Shown in pieces: positions 11,550 to 21,774 of a stretch of DNA of 64,000 nt. The position numbers were made by a program, and so were the translations under genes. This DNA is from Isochrysis galbana (taxonomy: Eukaryota; Haptophyta; Isochrysidales; Isochrysidaceae). The stretch's first letter is position 1, and each line of letters starts with the position of its first letter. Under the pieces are notes generated by a model that was not told the origin of the DNA, ran no database searches, and saw only the letters and a list, made by a program, of their open reading frames with translations. The stretch spans positions 4,942,760 to 5,006,759 of the forward strand of contig CM030939.1 of the NCBI GenBank assembly GCA_018136815.1. The letters run 5' to 3'.

Positions 11550-12983
11550 ATGGGCGCCGGCTCGTCCAGCTCGAGGAAGAAAGCTGCTCCAAGAGAGGCG
11601 CAGCAGCCTACGCCCCAAGCCCAGCCACAAGCAGAGCCTGCAGCCCCACAGGCACGTGGCCTCACATCTAGCGTGGAAGAGCCATCTCCCCCACCTGCAG
11701 CGGGTCCAGTTCCTCCAACATCCGTGCCACCAGCAGAGCAGAGGTCTGGACTGCATCTCTCCGACGAGGAGGTTGAACGGCGCGCTCAAATTCCTTCGCG
11801 ACAAGCCATAGCGACAAAGAACACGGAGGGACGCTATGCGATCGAGCTGATTGAACCAGAAGGAGTCTCCGCAAACGCGGCTGCAGCCACCGCTGCGGAG
11901 CAAGATCAAGAATTCGCGGAAGCAGCTCCCCCAGAGGTCAAGGCTCAGGTTGGGGAGCGCTGGAAGAAGTACGGGGGCCATGTGATTGAGGAGATGATGG
12001 AGCACACACCCCTCATCACCGCTCAATATCTGATCGCGCTCGCAAAAAACAATGGTCTCATGCCTCGTGCACAAGAAGCGCCTGAATCTGCTCGTATCAC
12101 CAAAGACAACATGTGGCGTTTGCAGTATTCCGGCATATATCGCCTGCCCGTGCTAGTCTTGTCGTACCCATGGGCGGACCCTTTCCATCCTGATCGTGCA
12201 GGGCATCTCCTCCAACAGCTCTCACCCATTCTCGAGACAATGCTCGCCACAGCACAGGACGAAAGACAAACTGGACATGGCACGAAGGGATGCGGCAATA
12301 AGTATCAGACAGTGGGTGTCTTCCTTGACTATACGGCTCTTCCCCAAGAACCTCGGGCAGAAAATGAAGCCGAGGCCTTCAAAAAGTCGCTGTCTGAGCT
12401 GTGGCGATGGTATGCTCACCCGATGACAACAGTCATGCTGTGCACTGGAGAGCTTTGCGACGCACCACCACCGACGAATCCCAAGCCCTACGACGCGAGG
12501 GGCTGGTGTTTCTGCGAGAAAAAGATGGCCTCTCTAGCCAAGGGCAACAACATTTTATGGGACATTCGCAATTACCGGCCCGGTATGACTTACGAAGACA
12601 TGTGGGAAGACATGCGAAAAGGCGGTGTTCGCAAACCTTTCATGTCACCCGATCGCTTGGAGAAATTTATGCAAGAAGCTGTGGTGAGCGGCGAGCTCAT
12701 CTTTTCTTACAATGCAGACCTTAGCGTGGTGGTTTCGCTGTATCGTAAGGCGTTCGAGCAGGCCTTTGGCGACATTAAATCACTCGTGCCATGTTGCGAC
12801 GGATTGTTCTTCAAGGACTACGGTTGGGGCGACGAGGACCTGCCGATTCTCCTTGAAGCATTTGATTACATGCGCAACAACAATTGCTGCCCGGCGGTCC
12901 CGATCCGGCTCGGTGGCAACAAATTCTCGCGGGACGCAGTGACGCAGCTAAAGAACTCTCCCGGCCTCATAATCGACATTTGA
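11550..12983 (+). CDS. HET/TIR-like protein with N-myristoylation motif
   Basis: Single-exon frame of 477 codons from the ATG at 11550; an in-frame ATG at 11352 would add a poor 66-residue extension. I prefer 11550 because it yields MGAGSSSS, a textbook N-myristoylation signal (Gly2, Ser6). A Pro/Ala/Gln-rich linker runs to about residue 80. The folded part then has VLSYPWADPFHPD (about 195), GVFLDYTALPQE (about 255), WYAHPMTTVMLCTG, RGWCFCEKK (about 317) and a helical C-terminus. The series 'LSY.W', 'flDy.aLPQ' and 'wyah...vm' resembles the HET (heterokaryon-incompatibility, TIR-like) fold in fungi and related protist proteins. HET proteins trigger regulated cell death; whether this one does is unknown. 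Membrane attachment through myristate is inferred. Confidence 0.7.
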   Translation: MGAGSSSSRKKAAPREAQQPTPQAQPQAEPAAPQARGLTSSVEEPSPPPAAGPVPPTSVPPAEQRSGLHLSDEEVERRAQIPSRQAIATKNTEGRYAIELIEPEGVSANAAAATAAEQDQEFAEAAPPEVKAQVGERWKKYGGHVIEEMMEHTPLITAQYLIALAKNNGLMPRAQEAPESARITKDNMWRLQYSGIYRLPVLVLSYPWADPFHPDRAGHLLQQLSPILETMLATAQDERQTGHGTKGCGNKYQTVGVFLDYTALPQEPRAENEAEAFKKSLSELWRWYAHPMTTVMLCTGELCDAPPPTNPKPYDARGWCFCEKKMASLAKGNNILWDIRNYRPGMTYEDMWEDMRKGGVRKPFMSPDRLEKFMQEAVVSGELIFSYNADLSVVVSLYRKAFEQAFGDIKSLVPCCDGLFFKDYGWGDEDLPILLEAFDYMRNNNCCPAVPIRLGGNKFSRDAVTQLKNSPGLIIDI

Positions 12984-13157
12984 CGATGCGTGTGTGCGCG
13001 CAGGTGGGGCGAGTGAGCGGATGCGATAGCATTGACGTGGTCTAAGTCGAATATGGGGACCGGAGTAAGGAGACTTTTAAGTAGTTTCCTCCGTTGCGCG
13101 GGTGTGAGTTTGGCCTTGACAACGCAGTTCAACGTTGTTGTGCAAACTTAGAAACTT

Positions 13158-13262
13158 AGTTTATAGTTGGTTGCGATGGAGCGCGCCGAGGCGACTCTCC
13201 TCTCCTCACGACCCCCTCCCGAGGGTGGCCCCCCAACCCCCATGGAGCTGTCGCAGGCGAAG
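13158..13262 (+). repeat. Dispersed transposon 5' end (ATGGAGCGCGCC family), copy 1
   Basis: Carries TTATAGTTGGTTGCG followed by ATGGAGCGCGCC and a Pro-rich reading frame. It matches the reverse complement of 17930-18030 over about 100 bp, including ...CCCCCATGGAGC... 75-80 bp downstream. It looks like the leader and first codons (MERA...) of a mobile-element gene. Confidence 0.6.
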
Positions 13263-13509
13263 TGAACCTCCCGTTCGTATTCCTATCGATCGTCCCGTGT
13301 TTGCCCACTTGTTGTTTCCATCGATGGTCCCCATCACCATCGACGAGCATTTCTCCCCCTTTCTCGTCCCGCCAGGGGTTTCAATCTACTTTACAATTCT
13401 TTGCATGTGCGGCAAGTCTAGGGCCGACCATGAGTGACCACCTTTTGTTTTGGAAAAGGGTTGGCCGTTGCGGGTAAAGGGGGGGGCCTTGTGTATTTGT
13501 ACACTCCCC

Positions 13510-13572
13510 ACAAACTATTGTTATAGTTTGAACCATGGAGCGTGCCGCGACCGCTCCCGAGCCCCAGGCGAC
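13510..13572 (+). repeat. Dispersed transposon 5' end, copy 2
   Basis: AACTATTGTTATAGTTT then ATGGAGCG; encodes MERAATAP. It is cut at 13573 by the TGTCGAACA LTR-like fragment. Confidence 0.6.
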
Positions 13573-13640
13573 TGTCGAACATGGGATGACTACTGGCTCG
13601 TAGGCAGAGGGCAGACGCTCGACGAGGCTAAGCCGCTGCG
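13573..13640. repeat. LTR-like terminal fragment, second copy
   Basis: TGTCGAACATGGGATGACTA and the following bases match 4373 onward and 58976 onward, then diverge. Confidence 0.5.
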
Positions 13641-13679
13641 CCGACGGAAACCGGCAGGGCTGTGTGTGATGCAGGCAGG

Positions 13680-13986
13680 GATGAGCAATGCAGCTGAGTA
13701 TCTGAGCCCGGCATCCACACATTCCCAGTCGCGCGCCGAACACGAATTGATCGATATGGGCAAAGTGGCCGTCGCCTTGCGTGAGCGCAAACGTCGGGCG
13801 GGGGCGCGAGGTCCGCTGAAGAAGGCCGAGCGAGTGTCAACTCAAAAGGGTTTGTGTGGGTACAGTCAGTGCTCTGTGGACAAGCCCAAGCGCCCCCAGC
13901 ACAAGTGTTTGGCCTGTTGTGGAGGGACGGGCGCCTTCTACCATATACAGTGCTTTTTCGCGTGCCACCGGTGTCTAATCGAGTAG
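13680..13986 (+). pseudogene. Transposase-like Cys-rich C-terminal tail
   Basis: About 100 codons ending in a zinc-binding-like tail: GLCGYSQC, then KRPQHKCLACC, then HIQCFFACHRC. The spacing of Cys/His pairs and the basic run before them resemble the Cys-rich tail of PiggyBac-type (DDE_Tnp_1_7) transposases. The catalytic domain is missing. Upstream are the start codons of a dispersed element (13510-13572) interrupted by LTR-like sequence, so this may be a deletion derivative keeping both ends of one transposase gene. Identification rests on cysteine spacing only. Confidence 0.4.
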
Positions 13987-13990
13987 TTTT

Positions 13991-14052
13991 GGGGTTTTCG
14001 CCTTTTTTTGGCGGTTTTCGCCTTTTTTTGGCGGTTTTCGCGTTTTCGTCGA
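13991..14052. repeat. Short tandem repeat, 20-bp unit
   Basis: About 2.5 copies of a unit containing GGTTTTCGCCTTTTTTTGGC, just after the transposase-like tail; it may be the 3' end of that element. No gene is seen from here to 14499. Confidence 0.8.
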
Positions 14053-14499
14053 TTTCGCAGCTCTCAAATGTCACTATAACTTCATGCACATGTGCTAGGC
14101 TGCTTTGGGGGTCCTAATCTGCCTATGTACACATGGTCCGGCACAAAAATTCTGTCGTTTGGGCGCCCCGACCCGAATGCTAGCCTCTCTTTTTTGGGGT
14201 TTTAGGCATGTACTAGGGTTAACGCGGCGCGAGAAAAAATTTCAGGGTCTTTGAGAGTGTTCACTTTGGGGGTCAAGGGAGTAGTAGGTAGTTGACTATG
14301 TTCAAACGGTCAAAAAGTTTGAGTTGAGTTCGTGTTCGACTATTTTTATACCACCTACTTGTATGTGGCTAGGGGTGCTAGCTAAGAAGACCTCTTACAA
14401 TACTACAATTTTTAACGTACTGCCTCCTTCTTTCTCCCCCTTTTTTTTGTCTCTCCGCCCCCCCCCCCAACTTCCTCCTGCCTGCCGTCGCCCAGCGCG

Positions 14500-15040
14500 A
14501 TGGCAGACCCCTTCGCGCTCGAGCGAGAGCGGCGGCGTGCAAAGGAGCTGGCAGAGCTCGAGAGGCTGCTACGATTCCCCTTTGACTGCGCCGAGCTGGT
14601 GCTTGCTCACCAGCGCTGCGTCGCGGCTGCGGCTGACTGGCGGCCGTGCGATTCTCTAAGGGTGCGCTCCATCCCAGCTTGGACAGTGTTGCTCCTTCAC
14701 TGACTGCGGGGAACACAGCTCCGCTTTAGCCCTACTGATTGCTGTGGCTGGTCGGCCTGCGCAATGGAAACAAAGTGCCACCCTCGTCTGCCTGCAGGGC
14801 GTGGTCGACTCGTGTGTCGAGGCCGGGGAGCGTCGTCGCTTCCAGATTGCGAGCGGTTGTTCGAGATGGAAGAGGCTATATGCTGCGTGCTTGATGCACC
14901 AAGGGGAATTGGATTGCGACGACCATCTGGTCAAGTTCCACATCTGCGTGATGGATGTGGCTGAGAATGGGCTCAGACCGAAGCCCGCAGCCTCCGAACC
15001 TCGACGCAATCAACCGTTTGTGCCATTTCCGCTTACTTGA
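14500..15040 (+). CDS. Small two-exon hypothetical protein
   Basis: Exon 1 14500-14661 (MADPFALERERRRAKELAEL..., helical and charged), intron 14662-14797 (GTGCGC ... TGCAG), exon 2 14798-15040. The junction is phase 0 and gives 134 residues. Exon 2 has several Cys/His/Trp (CSRWKRLYAACLMHQGELDCDDHLVKF in part). No family recognised. The pyrimidine-rich leader before the ATG (14425-14490) matches other genes here. The alternative is a chance pairing of two frames. Confidence 0.45.
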
Positions 15041-15511
15041 CGCGGACGGATCACGAATCACTTGCTCCTGCACTTACCATTGGAGAGCTTACACTCTCCA
15101 TCGTGCACATAGGATCGCCCGCTTATTGAAGAGCTCCCGCACATCCGCTCTTGCGCAGCTGTTGAATTCGTGTCAGCTAGCGGACTCATTCCTAACGCTG
15201 CATCATTTCGATGATGCCGGCAATGGTCCAATCTCATTTTGCATTTTGTAGTAGTATTTTGATTTTGTAGCCCGGCTACTCACGTATATCAACTACAAAA
15301 ACTTGAACATTTCCACCGGCGCGTGCGGCGCGTGAGGAAATCATTAAATCTCTGAGCGTGTGTTCCCCTGCTTCCACTGGCCCGGTACTATCAAGGCAAA
15401 CCACAGCGAGCCTGCCTGCACCTACACGCGCTTAGGCTTAGGCAAGAAGAGTGAAGCGCGGGCGCGTGAAGCATGTATTTGGTGTCACCTCACCCCCCGC
15501 AGTGGGCTAGG

Positions 15512-15643
15512 AAGGGGGAGCGGTCGGCGCACGTTCCATCGCTCAAACTGTGACAATCATTACTGGCCAACCACACTGGGGAATCCTTGGACACCCAGGG
15601 GAGGTGGAAAAATGTAGTGAAAAAGAGTCAGCAGACCGGGCTA
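15512..15643 (-). repeat. Two abutting dispersed repeat ends
   Basis: 15512-15557 is the reverse complement of the ATGGAGCG 5' end (encoding MERAPTAP). 15558-15643 is the reverse complement of the TAGCCCGG-family left end (see 48079), ending ...GGGCTA at 15643 and containing the conserved CCACCTCCCCTGGGTGTCCA segment. Confidence 0.6.
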
Positions 15644-15877
15644 CCATGTTGGTGGCCAAGGAGATAGTTGTCCGGTTGTTGAACAACAATATGTTGTTGT
15701 TCATCAGCGCATCGAGAACACGGATCACTGATCACGATGCGTTCACAACCCACCTCCGCGCGCGCAGCAGTAGGGAAGACTTAGAATGTGTGTTTCACAG
15801 AAATATGGCGAAAAAGAATCAGACTTTTCGATGAGACTCGTTTCAACTTTCACTTTCCATCCCGCCGGGCCCACTTG

Positions 15878-16360
15878 CTACCTTCCAAGCAATTGCGACG
15901 CCAACGTCGAGCCCCACCGCCCCTTATTGGCCAACACAGTCGCAGCTGATTTGGCCGCCGCCGCTTGACGTGTGCTAGTCTTTTTGTCCTGGACCGCTGC
16001 TCTTGTGGCACCGTGCAGAGCATCCATGCTGCTGCCGGCTACCAGCTCTCTATCAATGCTCTCAGCACTTGATCGCTTTTTCTTGCTCTGTTTTGGGTGA
16101 ACGATCAGCTCTTCCGACTGCTTCGCCGCGAGGCGCGCGCGCCATTCACTCGCCTCACGGTCACGCTTGAGCAGCTTCTTGTGCGACCGCGCAGTGCCAA
16201 AATCGACGTGCTCATCCCACAGTGAGGAGAAGTCAGCCTGGAAGCTTTCGTCGCGGAGCTGGAGGCAGATACTTGGTCGAAGAACGCCCTGGCCGTTGTA
16301 GTGCCGAGGCAGTGGCTCGAGCACCTGCGCAAGCCCGCGGCGTGGAGCCATCCCACCCAC
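15878..16360 (-). CDS. Hypothetical Lys/Arg/Ala-rich protein
   Basis: 160 codons: an N-terminal ICLQLRDESFQADFSSLWDE segment, a basic region with KLLKRDREASEW and KQSKKKRSS (nuclear-localisation-like), then an Ala-rich helical C-terminus ending SQLLGR. Composition is that of a soluble basic protein, unlike the shadow frames around it. No family recognised. A 5' exon is possible, as the ATG at 16360 is not clearly set off. Confidence 0.4.
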   Translation of the reverse strand: MGGMAPRRGLAQVLEPLPRHYNGQGVLRPSICLQLRDESFQADFSSLWDEHVDFGTARSHKKLLKRDREASEWRARLAAKQSEELIVHPKQSKKKRSSAESIDRELVAGSSMDALHGATRAAVQDKKTSTRQAAAAKSAATVLANKGRWGSTLASQLLGR

Positions 16361-16928
16361 CCGCCGGCCACGTCGCGTCGAGTCGGCGCGCCGCGCAGAG
16401 AGCGGCAGGTCCGAGGGGAGAACTTAGAACTTAGTACCAACACGTTTAAAGGTTAGTCGGCCAATTCCTCTGCTGGCATGTCCGTCCCCCTCCCCTAATG
16501 ATATTTTTTGTATCTAGGGCCTCCCCAAAATCTTGATCTGTGCCCATGGGTATTCGATGCACATTCCGTACACCATATGGGTATTCGGTGATGGGGATAA
16601 TTAAGAAAGTTCCTCGCTGCTGAGAGCGGGTGGCAAAATATGGTAGGTGTTACCGTTACCGTTACCTAGACCTAGTAGGTAACTACCTAGGCCCTGGCCA
16701 AAATGTCCGGACAGTCAACAGGACATTTAGGGCTGTTTGGCTAAAAGGACATGTCCCGAAATGTCCCGGGACATTTGGGTCCTACATGGCATATACACAA
16801 GACGGCCCCGAGTATATCACATTATACGCTGTGTATACAGCCTAAGGCTGTATACACAGTGTATACACAGCTGTATACACACACACATACATGTTATATA
16901 TATATACTACGTAATATATATAGCAAGA
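16361..16928. other. AT-rich intergenic DNA with palindromes
   Basis: No gene. Contains inverted pieces around 16700-16790 built from AAATGTCC/GGACATTT, and a 14-bp perfect stem with a TAA loop at 16829-16859 (CTGTGTATACAGCC ... GGCTGTATACACAG), followed by TA/CA-rich DNA. GC is well below that of the flanks. Confidence 0.6.
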
Positions 16929-16932
16929 CGCT

Positions 16933-17139
16933 CCTACATGTGAAACACAGTCAAACTTAGAAATAAAACAGCAAAAACAGTATGCTTTTTGCCGTCAAAA
17001 AAACGGAGAAAAACAGTGTAAAAAACAGATGGGCGGGGGTGGGGGGGGGGGCGGTCGCCCGAAATAAAACAGCGAAAAACATATGTTTTGGGCCTCCGAA
17101 AAAAACAATGGAACAGTGTTCCTGTGTTTCACATGTAGG
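16933..17139. mobile_element. 207-bp MITE, 18-bp perfect TIRs, 8-bp TSD
   Basis: The left end CCTACATGTGAAACACAG (16933-16950) is the perfect reverse complement of the right end (17122-17139). The element is flanked directly by AAGACGCT on both sides (16925-16932 and 17140-17147), an 8-bp target duplication. Inside, two diverged 60-bp direct repeats (starting near 16959 and 17059, sharing AAATAAAACAGC and AACAGTG) are separated by a G-rich spacer. There is no coding capacity. 8-bp duplications are typical of hAT, P and Merlin elements; the superfamily is not settled by these ends. Confidence 0.9.
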
Positions 17140-17929
17140 AAGACGCTGCTTGGCGCCCAGACATATGCAAGTGGGATACTGATACTGATGAAGAGAGTGG
17201 AGATAGGCTCGGACGACGAGCATGCAGGAGATGATGAGGCTTGTGAACATGTCATCTTGAGACTTACAGCATAGTCAGTCATGTTTGCTTGTGTATTTGT
17301 GTTGTCTTACTTATGGCATAACTTATGGTGTTGTGTATTATGGTATATGGGAACACATATGGGTGTTTGGTATTTGTTGCTGAAGAAGCATGTGATGTAT
17401 GTGATGTGTTGCGGGTAAGGAAGGGGCCTTGTACACTTGCCTCCCCCTATACGCCCCGACTAGGTTCCCCGCGCGACTCCCCCCGTCCGTAGCGCCCCGA
17501 TTCCCTCCCCTTCGCGCTATCTCGATCGGCCCCCTCCCCCGCGAAAGCCCTTTCCCTTCTCCTCCCTCCCGCCTTTCCCCGAGTGCTCCCTTGAGTTTCC
17601 GCCCCTTTCCCGTCTATTATTTTCCCGCGCGTTCCCCCCCCCCCCCGCGCGTGACGTTTTCCCTTGGTGTCCTCCGAACGCTCCTCGCCATCGCCCGATC
17701 GCCCCTCGTGCTCCTCCCGTCTGTTCTCGCTGGCTGCTGGTTTGTTGCCGACTGCAAGGCCGATGTCCCCCATGGAGGGGGGGCTAGCATGACTGCTATG
17801 CTTGATGCTGTGTGTGGCCGGAGCCGGAGCCACGGGCCGTGTGGCGCGACCGGGGTCGCACACACTCACACACTTGCTCGGTCTCAGCTGGCGGACGCGG
17901 TCGCTTCGTCAACGACTGCTCCATGGGGG

Positions 17930-18030
17930 CTGGTGGGGCGCCCTCGGCGGGGGGGCCGAAGGAGAGAAGAGCCGCGCCGCGCCGCGCCGCGCCGGCGCGC
18001 TCCATGGCAACCGAGAACCAAGTATGAACT
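17930..18030 (-). repeat. Dispersed transposon 5' end, copy on minus strand
   Basis: The reverse complement contains AACTAAGTTCATACTTGG then ATGGAGCGCGCC and a Pro/Ala frame that realigns with copy 1 (13158-13262). The rest of 17400-18400 has only pyrimidine-rich and low-complexity frames. Confidence 0.55.
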
Positions 18031-18412
18031 TAGTTAAGAGGTGGAGGATGAAAAATAGTAGTTCAAAGAGCAAGGAGTCAGTGGCGACGGGCTGCTATCG
18101 AATACTACCTTGGGACTTGGGATTGGGAGGACTCTTACGTCGCAACACGGCGACGATGATGGCACACAGCATCGTGGATGGATAGTGATCCAACTCTCGA
18201 CATTAGCACCAAGACAAAGCGCGGGTACGACGGGTGCGGTTCCCTTGCTCAGAGCGGCGTCCTGTCTGCCACATGTCGACGATGCCAGCTGCCACTTTGG
18301 AGGCAGCAAGAAAGCACAACCTAGAATCTCACCCATCTAGCCGCAAACCTACGCGGGCACGCAAAACGCGCTCGGAGGCAGCCGCTTCGTGCATTGTCAC
18401 TTGCCCGCCGTC

Positions 18413-21400
18413 TCACTTACGGTACTCCATGTGCAAGAGGTAAAGCAAGAAGGCGAGCTTCGTTTGCCTCGAAAGCACGGGGGCAACGGCCTCCACCTCC
18501 GGCGTTGCAGTCCCTTCGTGCGACGGCGGCTTTGCGTTGGCCACGCTCGTAGAGTCCTCGCCGCCCGCAGCCGAGGCCGCGACCGAGGCGGCAGCATCTT
18601 TAGCACGCGAGAGGGCAGCGACGACGGAGCCGAGAAGGTCTTGGTTGTCGTCCGGGGTGATGGGCAGGTCCTTCTCGAGGTGGGCCGCGGCATGCTGTGC
18701 AGCCGTCATGTGCACCGAGATCTGCAAGCCGCAAAGGTGCAGGGTTGGCGCGTCGTGGCGAGTGGACATCCGGTGGCAGGCCAAGGCGGAGGAGCGTGTA
18801 CCTGCCCCGCAACAAAGAGCTGCTCGTGCTGGATCTTTGTAAGCCCGAAGTCAAAGGGTGAAAAGGAGCCGCCGCACAGAGTCACGATTTGGGGAGCAAG
18901 TTGGAAGAAAGAGGGCGACGGCGGGGCGAAGCTCGAAGAGGCTTGCAACGAGACGGCCGAATTGGCGCCCTCAGACGGCGCCGTCTCGTCCGCCGACAAG
19001 CGCGCCGACACCGACGGCTCGGAAAGCTCGGCGACGTTGGGCGCCGCTTGCAAGATCAGACTCTGATCCACCGTCGGCCGAATGAAAGGCGTGAGCGCGC
19101 CCGTTGGAGCGCGAGGTGGGACGAGTGCGGACGCGTGAGCGTGCACAAGGCGCGGCACCGGCACACCTTTATCGACGCCCACGATCTCGGCCAAGTGCCT
19201 TCGCGCAGCCAACCGTTGTGCGAGGCGACCGCCTCTCCGCCCGATGCCATGCGGATTTGGAGCGCCAAGTTAGCATCCATCATCGTTTGCATGCACGTGG
19301 TGGCTAGGTCAACGCCGTCACGCACCGGGTAGATACCCTTCTCTTTCATCCGCTGTTCCATGCGCGTTAGCTCGGCGATGACCTGCGACGGCGCCACGCG
19401 CCGGCAGGACGGTATCTTCGCGTGGGCGCGATTCAAGCTGCGGTGGTGTAGTCGCATCGCGGAGCAAGAGCCACATGGGTTGCGGCACGTACCTCGGCCT
19501 CAGCGGCGTGGGTATTGACACCACGTGTCAGTCGATGAAGTGAGCCAAAATTGTACATGTACCAGTCTCTTGGCCGGACCATGAGCCCAAGGCGGTGGCC
19601 GTCATCGGGAAGAGCGTTCATCGGGAAGTCGTTGCACATGCCGCCGTCGCAATAGACATGGCGGCCGTAGCTGCCCAGCGCACGGCGAGGGTGGTAGGTG
19701 GGGGGGTGTTGGGGGGGGGGCTAGAGCGGCTGTTGTCGCCCAGGAGAGGGGCTGCCATGGAACGAAAGGTGGAATGGGGCAGCGCAAAGTGGCGGTGGCA
19801 ACGCGTGAGTGAGGGCGACTCACCGGAAGGGCTCGATGAGTCCGGGCACGCCCATGGACATGCGGACCGCGATGCGCAGGGGTAGCTCTGCGTCTGTCTC
19901 AGGGGTGAGCTGACGCTCCCGGCCTGTGTCAAGCTCGGTGACTAGGATGATGACCCGCTTGCCGTATTGTTCCTTGACCTGCAGGACGACGGCGCGGTGA
20001 ACGCGTGCTTGGCGTTGCAGTCCTCGCGGCACGTCGAGCCGGCGGAGAGTTGCCGTGTGTGGGCGTGGGCGATCTACCTGCCCAAGTGTAAGGTCGCGCG
20101 CGCAGCACTTCCAGAATTTTTTACGCGAGCCGCACTCGCAGATCTTCTCTCTGTCTACGCCAGGGCGCTGCGCCAGTGCATCACCCATCAGCCTGCGCCG
20201 CATCAGGAAGCAAGCCGGACATCAGGGCGACTTCGCGCGCGAAACCTGCGCGCGGCGGCGCACCGATCGAGCTCAGCACCCGAGTTGATCCCTGGTCCAT
20301 TGCCTTGCGAGATCTCGCGCAGCGCCCATGGCACAGCGCCCTGCCTGTGGATGACCTGTGGACGAGGCGTAAAACAGATGGGTCCCCGTGCCAGCACGTG
20401 GGCATGGCGGAGTCGGCAACGATCGCGCTGCGACCAGCACAAGGCTCGCCTGGAAGAGGGTGAGAAGAGTGTTGCCGAGGGCGCGGAAGAGCGCGCCAAG
20501 CTCTGGGTACGCTAGCCGGTGGAAGGGCATCTTAGTGACGAGGCGGTAGATGGCCTCGGCGTCGTATCCGACCTGTGTGCCGGCGACGGCGGGAGAAGCT
20601 GGCACACGGCGTGACAGGGGAAAGGAGGAGGGAGAGGGGGGAAGGATTGGAGCGGCCGGCGCGCTCACCGAGAGGCATGCGACGATGACGGCGCCGGCGC
20701 TAACGCCGGCGAGTGTGTTAAGCTGCTTATAGTCGAGGCCGTACCGCTGGAGCGCAAAGAGACCGCCCACGTGGGTGGCTGCCAGAATGCCTACACGGAG
20801 TGGTAAGCGTATCGGGCAGGGTCGAGGCCGTACCGCTGGAGCGCAAATAGACCGCCCACGTGGGTGGCTGCCAGAATGCCTACACGGAGTGGTAAGCGCA
20901 TCGGGCAGGTGATACAGGCCGCAGTGGCACGATAACAAGTGGGCCTGCGCACCGCATCCGTAGACGGCGAGAGAGGTGGCCCCTGACACATGGTCCACAA
21001 AATCGTCGTGCGCCTCCTCACAGCGTGCCTGGCTACTGAGCAGTTCCTCCATCCGCTCCATCTCCTCGCGACAACGGCGCTCCTCAGCGGCCGAGCCTGC
21101 GGCCGAGCGTGCAAAGTCGCCGATACGCGGCAAGCCGAAGGGGCGGAGCAGCCGGCGCCAGTAGACGCACGCGCCAATGTAGCCAGCGAGCACCATGGGC
21201 GCGAACATCACTAGCAGCGGTACACCGAGCGCAGCGACCCAGAGCATGAGGAGGCCTAGCGCTCCAATCCCGCCTGCAAGCATAGCGAGGACAACCGCCG
21301 CTGCAAGCAGCGTGGCGGCAAGCCGGGGCGCCTTGACAGTCAGGCTCTCGGGCGGCCATGAAGGCGGCGGCACAAAGAGGCCGAGCAGCCACGGCGCATG

Positions 21401-21760
21401 CACGAGGAAGTGCAGCTCGGTGTTCTGCAGCGCAAGGACAGCCTGGCTCTTGGAGGCGGGCAGAGCTCGTCGCACGCCCTGAAGGTGGCCTCGCGCGTCA
21501 GAGAGCATGCTCGCACCGAGCCCCTTGGCATCGGAGAGCACGCTCGCGCCGAGTCCCTTGGCCTCTGAGAGGACGCTCTCACCGAGCCCTCTCGCGTCCT
21601 CGAGCATCGAGTCCCTCAGCCTCTCCGCCCTCTGCCTCGCGTGGTGGACGTCGCTGACAGCCTCGCGGGCAGCGCCCTCGAGGGTGGATGCGATGTCGTG
21701 GAGGGTGGGAGGCGATGTGGCTGTGTGGCTCCTCTTGCTGTCTGCTGGCCGAGACGGCAT
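18413..21760 (-). CDS. Patatin-like lipase with N-terminal amphipathic repeats and membrane hairpin
   Basis: Exons (minus): 21760-20953, 20790-20669, 20572-20441 (or 20450 with a GC donor), 20355-20264, 20192-20078, 19978-19824, 19670-19493, 19382-about 19160, an exon ending at 18802, and 18721-18413. Residues about 50-95 hold four 11-mers (e.g. SVLSEAKGLGA, SVLSDAKGLGA). Residues 125-200 are strongly hydrophobic. The patatin domain follows: GCGILAATH oxyanion loop, GVSAG nucleophile (Ser300), VIILVTELDTGR, RMSMGVPGL and CDGG (Asp483). Ser-Asp dyad enzymes of this family hydrolyse acyl esters of phospholipids or triacylglycerol. The 11-mers plus hairpin suggest lipid-droplet or ER membrane binding (inferred). 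A SEC-C-like motif lies at residues 403-415. The exon-8/9 junction is unresolved: a frame change near 19190-19215 needs a small intron or an indel. Confidence 0.88.
20732..20909. repeat. 89-bp tandem duplication spanning a splice acceptor
   Basis: 20732-20820 and 20821-20909 are direct copies with two differences. Each contains the intron-1 acceptor (CCGTGTAG) and the first exon-2 codons of the patatin gene. Use of the acceptor at 20790 keeps the frame; use of 20879 adds 89 nt, shifts the frame and stops after RYGLDPARYAYHSV. Confidence 0.92.
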
Positions 21761-21774
21761 CTTGCGTGAGGGAA

